This document shows, one piece after another, positions 35,360 through 45,272 of a DNA stretch of 64,000 nucleotides (position 1 is its first letter; every line of letters begins with the position of its first letter). The stretch is from Sphingobacteriaceae bacterium DW12 (GTDB lineage Bacteria; Bacteroidota; Bacteroidia; Sphingobacteriales; Sphingobacteriaceae): contig JROE01000006.1 of NCBI GenBank assembly GCA_000783305.1, positions 124,001-188,000 of the forward strand, read 5' to 3'. The notes under the pieces were generated by a model. The model made no database searches, was not told where the DNA came from, and was given only the letters and a program-made list of their open reading frames with translations. The translations under genes and the position numbers were made by a program.

Positions 35360-36220
35360 CTAGTTGGTCTTTTGGGTGATCATGGGTAAGTTGTTTCGAG
35401 ACCATTCGCTCCAGGATCCGACATACAGTCGTGGGATTGGTAGTCCAGCAGAAGCGAAGGCCAATAAGGTATGGCATGCAGTGACACCGGATCCACAGTG
35501 GACGATGACATTGTCGGGGCCAACTGTAGATAAAAGTGGAGCATATAGTGCATGGAGAGCTTCTTTATCCTTGAATGTCCCATCATCATGGAGATTAAGA
35601 ACGAAAGGGATATTGATTGCTGTAGGAATGTGTCCCGCGATGAGGTCTATGGGTTCATGCTGGCCAGCATATCGAGCAGTATCTCTGACATCGATAATGG
35701 TTGTCCTATTTGTCTCGCTGGCCTTTTGCACATCTGTAAGAGTAGCTTGTGGGAGTGCCCAATCGCTCGTCGGATAAGGGGTTGTATATTGCGGTATATT
35801 TTCCCCTTGTGAAGTATGGATTCCCGCTTGCAACGCAAGTTGAAGACCTCCATCTAGGACATAGACGTGTGTATGGCCAACTGCCTTGAGCATCCACCAA
35901 AATCTAGCCGCTGCGTTGGAGCCCTTCTTGTCGTCATATATCACGACATAAGATGTTGGGCTGATACCTAGATGGGCGAGTGTCTCGGAAAATGATTCGG
36001 GCGTAGGAAGGGGATGCCTACCCCCAAGGGCAGCATCTTCGCCTACTTCAGCAAGCTGAGTTTCCAAATTGGCGAATATCGCCCCTTGTAGGTGTTGCTG
36101 CTTATAGTTTTCAAACGCATTTGGTCCGGCTGACGCATCTACTAGCACGAGGTTGGAGGCATCATGTTGAGATAGCGCTATCCACTCGTGGGGTTGTATT
36201 AAAGGGGAGACAGTCATCAT
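35360..36220 (-). CDS. Sulfurtransferase (3-mercaptopyruvate/thiosulfate type, two rhodanese domains)
   Basis: A 286-residue protein with two rhodanese domains. The first (about 10-135) lacks the catalytic cysteine; the second has C242 in the loop HCGSGVTA. The loop Cys-Gly-Ser-Gly-Val-Thr is that of 3-mercaptopyruvate sulfurtransferases, whereas thiosulfate sulfurtransferases normally carry Arg and Lys here. It moves sulfane sulfur to an acceptor. First gene of a two-gene operon with the acetyltransferase. Confidence 0.9.
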   Translation of the reverse strand: MMTVSPLIQPHEWIALSQHDASNLVLVDASAGPNAFENYKQQHLQGAIFANLETQLAEVGEDAALGGRHPLPTPESFSETLAHLGISPTSYVVIYDDKKGSNAAARFWWMLKAVGHTHVYVLDGGLQLALQAGIHTSQGENIPQYTTPYPTSDWALPQATLTDVQKASETNRTTIIDVRDTARYAGQHEPIDLIAGHIPTAINIPFVLNLHDDGTFKDKEALHALYAPLLSTVGPDNVIVHCGSGVTACHTLLAFASAGLPIPRLYVGSWSEWSRNNLPMITQKTN

Positions 36221-36516
36221 GGTATTCGGATATCTTTTTTCAAACTAAAATTAAACTATTTAGAGATATAAAGTTAAAATCTTTTGAAATTACTATCCTA
36301 ACCTTGAGATATTGTCGGTTTTCGAGTTTAGTCTGCGTGCTGCAATATTTACACTTCCATCCATTGATTTTACTGGATTTATCGATAAAAGTATCTAGAT
36401 TGCATTAGGATTGTACGGAATATCAAGACAAAGGATATGGTGCTGAATGCCATGCTATTTGAAAGAGAATGAGTCGGACAGGAAGTACAATTGGCGAAAA
36501 GAATGAGATCATAAAA

Positions 36517-37647
36517 ATGAAAAGAACGCTAAAAATTTTAAAGAAAACAATGATTATACTTATTAGTGTGTTAGCTCTTCTGGCGGTTGTCGTGTACTGG
36601 TACATGCAAAAACCTGAGTTTGGCAAATCGCCTCAGGCTGCTCGCCAACAAGCGATAGAGCGGTCGAAACATTACAAAGATGGGGCCTTTCAGAATATAC
36701 ACTATACACCTACGCTGACTAAGGGGTATAGTATGAGCGGTGTGATGTACGATCAATTGACCAAGAGCTTTCCGCGGCGTAGACCTTTGGACAGCTTACC
36801 GTCTGTAAAGACGGATTTGCATACATTGCCCAAAGATGTGAATGCACTGGTATGGTTCGGTCATTCGTCTTATTTCATTCAGTTGGATGGGAAGCGATTT
36901 TTGGTAGATCCTGTATTTAGTGGCAATGCTTCACCTATACCCGGGACAAACACTTCTTTTAGAGGAGCAGACATCTATCAAGCGGAAGATATGCCTGATA
37001 TCGACTATTTGCTGATCACACACGATCACTATGATCATTTGGACTATACGACTATGTTGAAGCTCAAAGATAAGGTGTCCATGGTGGTCTGTGGACTTGG
37101 TGTAGGGGGGCATCTGGAAAGTTGGGGATTTGCACCAAATGCTATTATCGAGAAAGATTGGTATGAGCACATCCCCTTGAGCGATGGATTTTCTTTGGAT
37201 ACGGCTCCTACTCGACATTTTTCGGGCCGGGGATTTAAACGAAATAATACCTTGTGGTTGTCTTTTATACTACAGTCACCTAGCATGACGGTTTATATCG
37301 GGGGGGATAGTGGATACGATACACATTTCAAAGAGATTGGAAGCAAGTTTGAACACATTGACCTAGCGATTCTAGACAATGGGCAATATAATGTCGCTTG
37401 GCAGGCCATCCACATGCTGCCTGAGGAGGTAATTCAGGCCAGCCAGGACTTGGGGGCCAAACGTGTTTTTCCGGCGCATTCGTCTAAATTTATGCTGGCG
37501 CAGCATCCCTGGGATGAACCCCTTATCCGGACTTCTACTTTAGCTGATGAGGCAGGGATACCTCTGGTCACGCCAATGATAGGAGAGGTGGTACGACTTA
37601 CGGATTCTGCACAGGTATTCAAGCACTGGTGGGAGGGCTTAAAATAG
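36517..37647 (+). CDS. MBL-fold metallohydrolase, membrane anchored (NAPE-PLD/UlaG-like)
   Basis: A 376-residue protein from ATG 36517; an in-frame start 16 codons earlier is less likely because the N-terminal membrane helix (about 8-28) would be displaced. The zinc motif THDHYDHLD and the later ILDNGQYN, PTRHFSGRG and PAHSSKF motifs place it in the N-acyl-phosphatidylethanolamine phospholipase D-like group of beta-lactamase-fold hydrolases. The leading NALVWFGHSSYFIQLDGKRF is typical. The protein would face the periplasm. Physiological substrate unknown. The 250 bp upstream of it holds no recognisable promoter. Confidence 0.87.
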   Translation: MKRTLKILKKTMIILISVLALLAVVVYWYMQKPEFGKSPQAARQQAIERSKHYKDGAFQNIHYTPTLTKGYSMSGVMYDQLTKSFPRRRPLDSLPSVKTDLHTLPKDVNALVWFGHSSYFIQLDGKRFLVDPVFSGNASPIPGTNTSFRGADIYQAEDMPDIDYLLITHDHYDHLDYTTMLKLKDKVSMVVCGLGVGGHLESWGFAPNAIIEKDWYEHIPLSDGFSLDTAPTRHFSGRGFKRNNTLWLSFILQSPSMTVYIGGDSGYDTHFKEIGSKFEHIDLAILDNGQYNVAWQAIHMLPEEVIQASQDLGAKRVFPAHSSKFMLAQHPWDEPLIRTSTLADEAGIPLVTPMIGEVVRLTDSAQVFKHWWEGLK

Positions 37648-37679
37648 CAGCTCTGCTAGTCAAAAAATGTGAAACGTGG

Positions 37680-38264
37680 TCAATCCTGTGCTTGGCCGCG
37701 TTTCTTGAGTTTATTGGCTGAATCAGCTGCAATAATCAAGCCGCCGGCCATCATAATGATATCTTTAAGTACTAACCTCCCTGCTCCAGAAAGATAGGGG
37801 AATCCGTAGTGCGGAGTCGGTAGATCTCCTCCTAGATTGGGCACGTAGACTTCGGGAGTGGTTATCAAAAATGTGAGGGTGACGATGGACATACCAAATG
37901 TCAGTAAGCCGCCCCATAACCCTATATTGGGATACCATATCCCTAAAAGTGTGAAGATGCCTATTGCCAAGATGACGCTGCCCAATGCGTAAGAAAAGGT
38001 ATAAGTGCCGTTGGCCTCATGCCAATCGATGTTCTTTTTGACCATCTTGCCTTCTGGATTTTTATATTGTTGATATTCGGGTGCTTCTTTAGTCAAAAAA
38101 AAGCTCATGAATGGGCTATTGGCAACAAAAGGAATGATGCCGTCCGCCTCATATTGAAAGGCCTTGAGCCCCCCAATCCAGGCCATGACTATAAAGATAG
38201 CAAGTCGAAGGAAATTGATAAATGTAGGTTGCGACTTCGCCAATATGGAAATGATAGCGTTCAT
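37680..38264 (-). CDS. DUF417 membrane protein, RclC (YkgB)-like
   Basis: A 194-residue membrane protein with four hydrophobic segments. The motifs YEADGIIPFVANSPFMSFF, LTFLITTPE and GFPYLSGAGRLVLKD are those of the DUF417 family, whose known member is the reactive-chlorine resistance protein RclC of Escherichia coli. I choose ATG 38264: the -7 element on this strand at 38289-38296 puts the predicted transcript start downstream of the alternative ATG 38291. It follows an AraC-family gene, which mirrors the regulator-target order of rclR and rclABC. Confidence 0.88.
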   Translation of the reverse strand: MNAIISILAKSQPTFINFLRLAIFIVMAWIGGLKAFQYEADGIIPFVANSPFMSFFLTKEAPEYQQYKNPEGKMVKKNIDWHEANGTYTFSYALGSVILAIGIFTLLGIWYPNIGLWGGLLTFGMSIVTLTFLITTPEVYVPNLGGDLPTPHYGFPYLSGAGRLVLKDIIMMAGGLIIAADSANKLKKRGQAQD

Positions 38265-38288
38265 ACGTTGGATTTTGAATAATATATC

Positions 38289-38322
38289 CAAAGATAGCCC
38301 ATTCCCAAAGCTTATGGAATGG
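38289..38322 (-). promoter_or_regulatory. Promoter of the RclC-like gene with an inverted repeat
   Basis: TATCTTTG on the minus strand (38289-38296) is a full -7 box. Just upstream an inverted repeat CCATTCC-N10-GGAATGG (38299-38322) takes the place of the -33 element, a pattern expected for a promoter that needs an activator. The AraC-type regulator encoded next to it is the natural candidate. Confidence 0.5.
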
Positions 38323-38344
38323 ATAAATAAGGCCTTGACATAGA

Positions 38345-39169
38345 CTATTTTGCAACGACGGAGATGCCTACTTGCTCACGGTAATGGGCTGGGGATAGGC
38401 CTACACACTTCTTAAAGTATCGACTGAAATAGAACTCGTCCTCAAAATGGAGTTCGGATGCTATTTGTTTGATAGATTTGAAAGTGAGGTGCAATCTTTT
38501 TTTTGCTTCTAGCACGACGCGATCTTGTATGAGTTGGCTGGGGGTCTTTCCGAATTGTTTCTTGATTTTTTTGCTGAAGGCATCGGTACTGAGGGCCAGC
38601 TGATCAGCATAATGCGCTACGCTACGCTGCTGTATAAAGTTCTGTTCGAGGAGTTGCTGAAACTGATCCATGTCAGTGGGTACATTAATGGGATGGGCTT
38701 GGCTTGCCAAGATTGTCTTCTTCTCTTTACTGCATAGCGCGAGTATCAATTGGAGGTAAGCACGCAGTACCGAATCAGCATATATATGGGTATCTTTGAC
38801 TTCCAATTTGAGTTTGTCAAAGATAGCTGTGATTTCTTCAAAAGAGGGGTAAGAAAGGGGCAAGTGTGGGTGTAGGTAAATGTTGTTGAATAGGAGACCG
38901 TTGCAGGCGACTTCCTTTTTGTGATATTCAATACAATAGAAGTCGCCATGAAATTGCAATTGATAGATGTCAATGTCACAGTCCGTACTCCACTTCAAAT
39001 GCTGGTAAGGTGAAAGAAACAGAATCGTGTGGGACTTAAAGTTGTAACGGGTGAAATCTACTTCAAAGGAGCCTACGCCGTCAAATAGCATAATCTGATA
39101 ATATGGCGAGTCAAACCCGCTTGTGTACGTTTCGCTTGGTGTATGTTGTATGGAGATAAGGGAATCCAT
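38345..39169 (-). CDS. AraC-family transcriptional regulator
   Basis: A 274-residue regulator: an N-terminal cupin-like sensor domain (about 1-150) and a C-terminal pair of helix-turn-helix motifs (about 175-272) with VAHYADQLALSTDAFSKKI and the hallmark FEDEFYFSRYFKKCVGLSPAHYR. The sensor half has cysteines at about 64, 79 and 88, but no match to the RclR cysteine pair can be claimed. It begins 5 bp after the Crp/Fnr gene and ends 80 bp before the RclC-like gene. Confidence 0.9.
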   Translation of the reverse strand: MDSLISIQHTPSETYTSGFDSPYYQIMLFDGVGSFEVDFTRYNFKSHTILFLSPYQHLKWSTDCDIDIYQLQFHGDFYCIEYHKKEVACNGLLFNNIYLHPHLPLSYPSFEEITAIFDKLKLEVKDTHIYADSVLRAYLQLILALCSKEKKTILASQAHPINVPTDMDQFQQLLEQNFIQQRSVAHYADQLALSTDAFSKKIKKQFGKTPSQLIQDRVVLEAKKRLHLTFKSIKQIASELHFEDEFYFSRYFKKCVGLSPAHYREQVGISVVAK

Positions 39170-39173
39170 TGTT

Positions 39174-39743
39174 TCAAATTTTGGATTTAAGTCTACTTAA
39201 TGTTTCTTGCGAAATTCCGAGATAAGAGGCGACCATTTTATTGGGTAGTCTTCTGACGATAACCGGATTCTTGTGTAGCAAATTCTTATACCGCTCCAAA
39301 GCATCCATGGTAATGAAAGACTGTAGTCGCTTGGTGTTATTGACATAGGCGAACTCCAAGTACAGTCGATAGAATTTTTCCCATTGGGGCACCTCTTTGA
39401 GTAGATTGTGAAAATCGCGGTGAGAGATATAGAGGATATCTGAATGTTCTACCGATTGTATGAATTCAAGAGAGGGTTCACCGGTGATGAAGCTGGTGAG
39501 TGCAGTTGCAAGTTGATTCTCAAATGCAAAGTAGCGAGTTGCTTCTTGACCATCTTCATTGATGAAGAATATTCTTAAACACCCTTTGCCAACGAAAAAG
39601 GTCCGTTGGCTGGATTCTCCATTATGAAGTAGGAGCTCGTTCTTTTTGGTTGTTAGCGGTTTGAAATATTGGAGGATTACATCCAGTTCATCTGCTGATA
39701 CATCAATGGAGTCCTGAATATATTTTTTTAGTTGTTGAACCAT
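39174..39743 (-). CDS. Crp/Fnr-family transcriptional regulator
   Basis: A 189-residue protein with an N-terminal cyclic-nucleotide-binding-like beta-roll (about 25-115) and a C-terminal helix-turn-helix. The recognition helix [14 protein letters not shown] contains the Glu-Thr-x-Ser-Arg pattern used by this superfamily to read TTGAC/TTGAT-N4-GTCAA sites. There is no Fnr-type cysteine cluster, so it does not carry an Fe-S sensor. Its start overlaps ribB by 16 bp. The short C-terminus (ends right after the recognition helix) is common for this Bacteroidota group. Confidence 0.9.
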   Translation of the reverse strand: MVQQLKKYIQDSIDVSADELDVILQYFKPLTTKKNELLLHNGESSQRTFFVGKGCLRIFFINEDGQEATRYFAFENQLATALTSFITGEPSLEFIQSVEHSDILYISHRDFHNLLKEVPQWEKFYRLYLEFAYVNNTKRLQSFITMDALERYKNLLHKNPVIVRRLPNKMVASYLGISQETLSRLKSKI

Positions 39744-40402
39744 TCATAGGGATAATCTCTGACAAAGGTACGGTAATAAACGATATCTTCAATGGTCAAT
39801 ACCGTGAGCCCATGCAGATGCGCAAATTGAATGACCTGAGGGAGCCTAGCCATCGTACCATCTGGATTCATTAATTCACATAATACAGCTTGTGGTGCAA
39901 GACCGGCTAATAAGAGGAGGTCTATACTGCCTTCTGTATGGCCATTGCGTACCAATACACCACCTTGTTGTGCTCGGAGGGGAAAGATATGCCCGGGACG
40001 TACGATATCCGACGGCTGCGCCATGGGATGACTGGCACTTTTGACGGTTTGAAGACGGTCTGCGGCGGAGAGTCCGGTAGTGACTCCCTTTTTGGCTTCA
40101 ATACTGACAGTAAAGGGTGTTTGGAATTGACTGGTATTGTGCGTGACCATATAGGGGAGTTGGAGGGTATCTGCTTTTTCGTTAGTAAGACATAGGCAGA
40201 TGACTCCACTGCATTCCCGAATCATTAGCGCCATGTCTTCTTCTTGGATATGCGCTGCTGCAAAAATAAGATCACCTTCATTTTCGCGATTTTCATTGTC
40301 TAGTAGTAGGATACCTTTGCCAAGTTGAAGTGCTTCCAAGGCCTTTTCAACCCTTTCTTTTGGACAGTTGCCAAATGCTAAAAGAGAGATGTCTTTGCTC
40401 AT
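39728..40402 (-). CDS. ribB: 3,4-dihydroxy-2-butanone-4-phosphate synthase
   Basis: A 224-residue stand-alone RibB that makes the four-carbon precursor of riboflavin from ribulose-5-phosphate. It has [15 protein letters not shown], the ECSGVICL segment, TGLSAADR and the [20 protein letters not shown] metal site. The GTP cyclohydrolase II domain found in RibBA is absent, and no other riboflavin gene is near. It lies in an operon with two regulators and two small membrane proteins, an unusual place for it, and no FMN riboswitch is visible upstream. Confidence 0.94.
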   Translation of the reverse strand: MSKDISLLAFGNCPKERVEKALEALQLGKGILLLDNENRENEGDLIFAAAHIQEEDMALMIRECSGVICLCLTNEKADTLQLPYMVTHNTSQFQTPFTVSIEAKKGVTTGLSAADRLQTVKSASHPMAQPSDIVRPGHIFPLRAQQGGVLVRNGHTEGSIDLLLLAGLAPQAVLCELMNPDGTMARLPQVIQFAHLHGLTVLTIEDIVYYRTFVRDYPYEWFNN

Positions 40403-40407
40403 GATGT

Positions 40408-40632
40408 TTACTTTTTAAGGATAAGTTTTTCTGCAATTTTGCGCGCATTGGGAATGATGACAAAGGCCGCAAGATAAGCGACAGGAAGCATTGTTGTCCA
40501 AGATTTAAGAAATTTGAAAAACCAATCTTCGCCAAAGCCATAGGTGCGCATAAGACCAACTATGGACATTATGAGGGTCATCGGAATCACAACAAAGAGT
40601 GTGTTGATGTACTTAAAATACTTTTGAGTCAT
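40408..40632 (-). CDS. DUF2798 membrane protein
   Basis: A 74-residue protein with two hydrophobic segments and the DUF2798 pattern ([38 protein letters not shown]). ATG 40632 begins just before the first helix; the longer frame to 40686 has no protein-like sequence. First gene of the operon DUF2798-ribB-crp-araC; 5 bp to ribB. Confidence 0.75.
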   Translation of the reverse strand: MTQKYFKYINTLFVVIPMTLIMSIVGLMRTYGFGEDWFFKFLKSWTTMLPVAYLAAFVIIPNARKIAEKLILKK

Positions 40633-40689
40633 TTGTATCGTGTTTTGTTTGGATATGGACAAAGGTGTAGGTTCTCCGACTCGCAAACA

Positions 40690-40703
40690 TTGACAAATGT
40701 CAA
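40690..40703. promoter_or_regulatory. Crp/Fnr-type binding site
   Basis: TTGACA-AA-TGTCAA is a perfect palindrome with the spacing of Crp/Fnr-superfamily sites (TTGAC-N4-GTCAA). It lies 58 bp upstream of the first gene of the operon that encodes a Crp/Fnr regulator. Confidence 0.6.
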
Positions 40704-40716
40704 GAAATGATTAAAT

Positions 40717-40752
40717 CAAAAAAAACTCCCAAGTTGGGATTACTTGGGAGTT
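40717..40752 (-). terminator. Terminator of the S9 peptidase gene
   Basis: An 11-bp stem AACTCCCAAGT / ACTTGGGAGTT (40724-40734, 40742-40752); on the minus strand it is followed by about eight T residues. Confidence 0.88.
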
Positions 40753-40759
40753 GGTTACT

Positions 40760-43159
40760 TTATTTTTTTAAGTACTTTTCAAGGAATTGATCTTGTTCCC
40801 AGAGGAGATGTAGGATGTTTTCTTCGGCAACATATCCGTGGGATTCTTTCGGTAATAAGAGCATTCGTACGGGAGCCCCGAGGTTTTTAAGGGCTTGAAA
40901 GTAGCGTTCGGTCTGCAATGTAAATGTCCCGGGGTTATTGTCTGCCTCACCGTGCACCAATAACATAGGCGTTTTCATCTTATGGGCATTCATGAACGGT
41001 GACATGGTGTTGTATACTTCGGGTACATCCCAATAATTGCGCTGTTCATATTGAAATCCGAATGGAGTTAATGTTCGGTTGTAAGCACCACTTCGGGCTA
41101 TACCGACCGCAAATAGGTTGGAATGTGTCAATAGGTTAGCGGTCATGAACGCACCGTATGAGTGCCCACCGACACCCACACGTTTGCGGTCGATGTATCC
41201 TAATTGGTCGACGGCGTCTATTGCTGCTTCGGCATTAGCGACGAGCTGTGGGACAAAAGTATCATTAGGTTCTTCCTTACCTTCGCCAATAATTGGGAAT
41301 GCTGCATCATCCAATACCGCATATCCCTTGGTGACCCAATATACGAATGAACCATAGTATGGAAATGTAAATTCATTCGGGTTGGCCGTGCTCATGCCTG
41401 CGGTACTCTTGTCTTTATATTCTGCAGGATAGGCCCATATCAGCAGGGGTAACTTTTCTTTTTTGACTTTGTCATAGCCCGCGGGTAGATAGAGGGTACC
41501 GGAGAGGTCTACTCCATCTTTGCGTTTGTAACTGATGACTTCTTTGTGTACATTCTTAATGCTTTCAAATGGATTTGCAAAATGTGTCAAAGGGGTAAGT
41601 TTGTTGCCTTTGATGGTTTTGATGTAATAGTTAGGGTAGTCACTTTTGGATTGTAGCATGACCAAAATCTCGCCCTTTTTGATGTCCAATATGTCGTTGA
41701 TGTCTTCCTTTTGGTCTTTGACGTTGGATGTGTATATACGCTTGATAGAGAAATCCTTGAGGTTCATTTCATTGATGAATGGGAACTGTCCCTCTTTGGT
41801 ATAGCCATCGCCAATCCAATACGTCTTTCCATCTTTGATTTGAATAACATGTCGGCCGTATTGATTGCGAGCTGTCAGTACTTTTCCAGGGTCGTTGTAC
41901 ACATCTTGAAAGTTACGATCATTGAACAGTTTGGTTTCGCCAGTGGTCGGGTTGAGCAAGTGCGATTTTTGATTGCGGGTGTCATACCAGCTTTCATATA
42001 AGAAAGCGTGGGTAGCATCTCCCCATTGGATGTCGGCAAATCTATCTTTGGTCTTGACCAGTGCTTTGGGGGCTGCGGTGAAGGGTGCCTCCCAAGTATA
42101 TACTTGATCGCGATATTCTACCTGTTTGGCCTGATCTCCTTCATCCAATGCTTCGGCATAATAGAGTGTCGCTGGCTGATCTGCTCGCCAAGAAATTCCT
42201 CGTTTTCCCATTCTTACTGAAGAAAATCCTTTTGGCATGATTTCATTTAATGCAACCTCGTTGACCTTCTTGACTTCTCGACCTTGGAGGTCGTATACGG
42301 TAGTCTCCATTGGGAATCGATTCAATGGTACAATGTAAGAATAGGGACGTTTGATAGTTGTAATCAAAATGTAATTGCCATCCGGAGAAAAGGATTTGGA
42401 TGTATATATAGCAGATGCTTTGAATGGTGTAAGAATGCCTTCAAGATTTACTTTAGCAAGGTCCGAAGAGGCTAGCGTTTCAAAATTGGTCTCATCCTTT
42501 GGATTTTTCAATAAATCTTGATAGGTCCTATTTTGGGAGACTTTGCCATCGCTAGTGGACACGATTGGACCTTTTGGTAAGTCTTTTCGTTCGTCCAATA
42601 ATGCCGGTCTGTTGGTCGGTAATAGGTTGACGAGAAGGGATTGGGAATCTTTAAACCAGGTGTACGGGGAGCCCAGATTTGCATTGAGATTGTCAGCCGT
42701 CAGTTTTTTTGCTTGAGCTGTAGCTAAGTCAATAATCCAGAGTTCGACTCCTTTGGATGTGGTGTTGGTAAAAGCAATCGTTCTCTCGTCAGGGGAGAAG
42801 GACATGTTGGTGATTTTGGGATGGGTAGGGAGACCATTGACCTGTGTCTCTATGTTGTCTTTGACACGCTTAAGCTTTAAATTGTAGAAGTAGGTTGCTG
42901 TGCTGGAAATATTGGTGGTGGGGTTGACACGAAGGCCTGCCAGTTTCATCTCCTCTTGATTGAGGTCGTCCAAGGTCTTGTAAGTGGCTCGGTAAGAGAG
43001 AACCATCCATTCTTTATTGCCGCTCATGGATACTGTTGGTGGTCTGTCAAATTCAGCTAATTGGAGGATTTCTGCAGAGGGCTTTTGATAGGTTATGTTC
43101 TCTTGGGCAAAACTGAAACTAGCCAATCCAATAAAAAATAGGGTTAGTTGTCTTTTCAT
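40760..43159 (-). CDS. S9-family prolyl-oligopeptidase-like serine peptidase (glutamyl endopeptidase-like)
   Basis: A 799-residue exported peptidase with a signal peptide ending Phe-Ser-Phe-Ala-Gln (about 1-19). A beta-propeller (about 60-540) precedes an alpha/beta-hydrolase domain with the triad Ser in GVGGHSYGAFMTA, Asp in VHGEADNNPGT and His in PKESHGY. The size and the AYPAEYKDKSTAG region resemble the S9D glutamyl endopeptidases known from plant chloroplasts and Bacteroidota. It would cut peptides in the periplasm or outside. Monocistronic with its own terminator. Confidence 0.88.
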   Translation of the reverse strand: MKRQLTLFFIGLASFSFAQENITYQKPSAEILQLAEFDRPPTVSMSGNKEWMVLSYRATYKTLDDLNQEEMKLAGLRVNPTTNISSTATYFYNLKLKRVKDNIETQVNGLPTHPKITNMSFSPDERTIAFTNTTSKGVELWIIDLATAQAKKLTADNLNANLGSPYTWFKDSQSLLVNLLPTNRPALLDERKDLPKGPIVSTSDGKVSQNRTYQDLLKNPKDETNFETLASSDLAKVNLEGILTPFKASAIYTSKSFSPDGNYILITTIKRPYSYIVPLNRFPMETTVYDLQGREVKKVNEVALNEIMPKGFSSVRMGKRGISWRADQPATLYYAEALDEGDQAKQVEYRDQVYTWEAPFTAAPKALVKTKDRFADIQWGDATHAFLYESWYDTRNQKSHLLNPTTGETKLFNDRNFQDVYNDPGKVLTARNQYGRHVIQIKDGKTYWIGDGYTKEGQFPFINEMNLKDFSIKRIYTSNVKDQKEDINDILDIKKGEILVMLQSKSDYPNYYIKTIKGNKLTPLTHFANPFESIKNVHKEVISYKRKDGVDLSGTLYLPAGYDKVKKEKLPLLIWAYPAEYKDKSTAGMSTANPNEFTFPYYGSFVYWVTKGYAVLDDAAFPIIGEGKEEPNDTFVPQLVANAEAAIDAVDQLGYIDRKRVGVGGHSYGAFMTANLLTHSNLFAVGIARSGAYNRTLTPFGFQYEQRNYWDVPEVYNTMSPFMNAHKMKTPMLLVHGEADNNPGTFTLQTERYFQALKNLGAPVRMLLLPKESHGYVAEENILHLLWEQDQFLEKYLKK

Positions 43160-43351
43160 CTACTTATTGTTTAAAATGTTATGAAGAGGTGGTGTTCAAA
43201 GCCTACGTCTTACCGCAAAAGGGGACTGTGTATCGGGATCGTGAACTGAACAGGCATGTTTTTTTTTAGTCAACTCCTTCATCAAATGAATATCTGTTTG
43301 TGCTTCGAAAATACTCATTTGTTTTGAATTAGAAGGGTCATAGCACCATCA

Positions 43352-43387
43352 TAAAAAAAGCCATTGACCTGTTTCAGATCAATGGCT
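43352..43387 (-). terminator. Terminator of grpE-dnaJ
   Basis: A 9-bp stem AGCCATTGA / TCAATGGCT (43359-43367, 43379-43387) followed on the minus strand by seven T residues. Confidence 0.82.
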
Positions 43388-43410
43388 GTATTATGCTAGT
43401 GTTTCAATTA

Positions 43411-44562
43411 TTATTCGAAGTATTCTTTGATACGTTCAAAGAACGATTTTTCGCTCTTACCCGGCTGTGGTTTGAAGTTTGGCGATTCTCTTAGCTTTTC
43501 TAAGAGTGCTTTTTCATCTGCGGATACAGCCTTTGGTGTCCAGATGTTGATGTAGATCAATTGGTCTCCTTTATGATAAGAATTGACTTCTGGAATACCT
43601 TTTCCTTTTAGACGCAATATTTTTCCACCTTGGGTTCCAGGTTCGATTTTTATTTTGGCTTTACCATCGATGGTAGGTATTTCTACGGACGTGCCCAATG
43701 CCGCATCGGCAAAGTTGATGTATAAATCGTAGATGACATTGATGCCATCACGTTTTAATTGTTCGTGAGGTACCTCTTCCACTAAGATGATAAGGTCTCC
43801 TGGTACTCCTCCGCGAGCAGCTGCATTACCTTTTCCACTCATAGAAAGCTGCATGCCTTCGCTGACACCTGCTGGAATATTGATGGTAATGGTTTCTTCA
43901 CCTCTGGTCAAGCCTTCTCCTTTACAAGTTTGGCATTTGGCTGTGATTTCAACTCCTTCACCATTACAAGTTGGACAGGTGCTGGTGGTTTGCATCTGAC
44001 CTAATATGGTATTGGTGACTCTTCTTACGGATCCTGCTCCGCCACATGTGCTACAGGTATGGTATGACGATTTGTCTTTTGCTCCGGTTCCTGTACAGGT
44101 ATTACAGACTACTTGTTTGTTGACCTTGACCTTTTTCTCTGTTCCTTTTGCAATTTCATCTAGTGTCATTTTGACTTTGATACGTAGATTACTTCCTTTG
44201 GGAGCTCGGCGACCTCCGCCTCTAGAACCACCACCGAAGAAGCTTTCAAACGGATTTCCGCCTCCGCCGAAGATATCGCCAAATTGGCTGAAGATGTCAT
44301 CCATATTCATGCCACCGCCACCACCAAATCCGGATGCAGAGTTGCCTGCATGCCCAAATTGATCATAGCGTTGACGCTTTTCAGGATTACTTAATATTTC
44401 GTAAGCCTCAGCACCCTCTTTAAATTTCTCTTCGGCCTCTTTGTTGTCCGGGTTTTTATCAGGGTGATATTTGATTGCTAGCTTGCGATAGGCAGACTTA
44501 ATCTCTGCAGCATCGGCACCGCGAGCTACCCCTAATATATCGTAATAATCTCTCTTTGACAT
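43411..44562 (-). CDS. dnaJ: Chaperone DnaJ
   Basis: A 383-residue type I Hsp40. The J domain has the His-Pro-Asp motif at about 33-35, followed by a Gly/Phe-rich linker (with [15 protein letters not shown]), four zinc repeats ([32 protein letters not shown]) and the substrate-binding C-terminal domain. It lies 11 bp after grpE; dnaK is not in the window. Confidence 0.97.
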   Translation of the reverse strand: MSKRDYYDILGVARGADAAEIKSAYRKLAIKYHPDKNPDNKEAEEKFKEGAEAYEILSNPEKRQRYDQFGHAGNSASGFGGGGGMNMDDIFSQFGDIFGGGGNPFESFFGGGSRGGGRRAPKGSNLRIKVKMTLDEIAKGTEKKVKVNKQVVCNTCTGTGAKDKSSYHTCSTCGGAGSVRRVTNTILGQMQTTSTCPTCNGEGVEITAKCQTCKGEGLTRGEETITINIPAGVSEGMQLSMSGKGNAAARGGVPGDLIILVEEVPHEQLKRDGINVIYDLYINFADAALGTSVEIPTIDGKAKIKIEPGTQGGKILRLKGKGIPEVNSYHKGDQLIYINIWTPKAVSADEKALLEKLRESPNFKPQPGKSEKSFFERIKEYFE

Positions 44563-44573
44563 TGTCTTCCTTA

Positions 44574-45119
44574 TTATTTACCTACGACTACTTTTGCATA
44601 ACGGATCACTTTGTCATTCAGATAGTAACCTTTCTCAATAACGTCTACTACTTTATCTTTCAGATTGGCTGATGGTGCAGGGATAGAGGTAATCGCTTCT
44701 TGAAGGTCAGCATCGAATGGTTGACCAATGACTTCCATTTCTTTGAGGCCTTCTTGCTCTAATATTTTTCTAAATTTATTGTTGACAAGATCGATACCTT
44801 CTTTTACTCCTTGCACGTCTTGCGTAGTTTCCATTGCTTTCAAAGCCCTGTCAAAATCATCCAATACTGTCAATAATTTGGATACCACTTCTTTTCCTGC
44901 AGATTGAATCAACTCTACACGTTCTCGGGAAGTCCGTTTTTTGTAGTTGTCAAATTCTGCGAATAGGCGCGTGTACTTGTCTTGAGCATTTTGCAATTGT
45001 TGCTCAAGGGTTACTTCTGCTACAGGTGTCTCCACAGACTCTTCTGTAGGATTTTCAACTGTTTGATTTTCATCTAGAGGAGTTTGTTGCTCCTCGTTTA
45101 TATTTTCTTTTTCGCTCAT
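44574..45119 (-). CDS. grpE: Nucleotide exchange factor GrpE
   Basis: A 181-residue GrpE: an acidic, disordered N-terminus rich in Glu, Thr and Pro, a long coiled coil ([22 protein letters not shown], here starting [20 protein letters not shown]) and a C-terminal beta domain. It releases ADP from DnaK. First gene of grpE-dnaJ. Confidence 0.96.
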   Translation of the reverse strand: MSEKENINEEQQTPLDENQTVENPTEESVETPVAEVTLEQQLQNAQDKYTRLFAEFDNYKKRTSRERVELIQSAGKEVVSKLLTVLDDFDRALKAMETTQDVQGVKEGIDLVNNKFRKILEQEGLKEMEVIGQPFDADLQEAITSIPAPSANLKDKVVDVIEKGYYLNDKVIRYAKVVVGK

Positions 45120-45187
45120 GATCCGGATATAAATACTTTAAATTGTTAAAATACCTGCTTTTGCTGGCTCAAAGTTGCTGCCAAACC

Positions 45188-45240
45188 AAAAAAAAAGACA
45201 GCTTGTCAGTTAATGTCGAACATGAACTAACAATCTGTCT
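45188..45240 (-). terminator. Terminator of ftsE
   Basis: A long hairpin with outer arms AGACAG / CTGTCT (45196-45201, 45235-45240) and further interior pairing, followed on the minus strand by nine T residues (45188-45196). Confidence 0.85.
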
Positions 45241-45272
45241 GAATTTTATCTTTTGTGTCAGTCTTTATACCG

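Noticed and set aside
40633..40760. FMN riboswitch upstream of ribB
   Set aside because: The conserved RFN core is absent; the space holds a palindrome and the terminator of the S9 gene.
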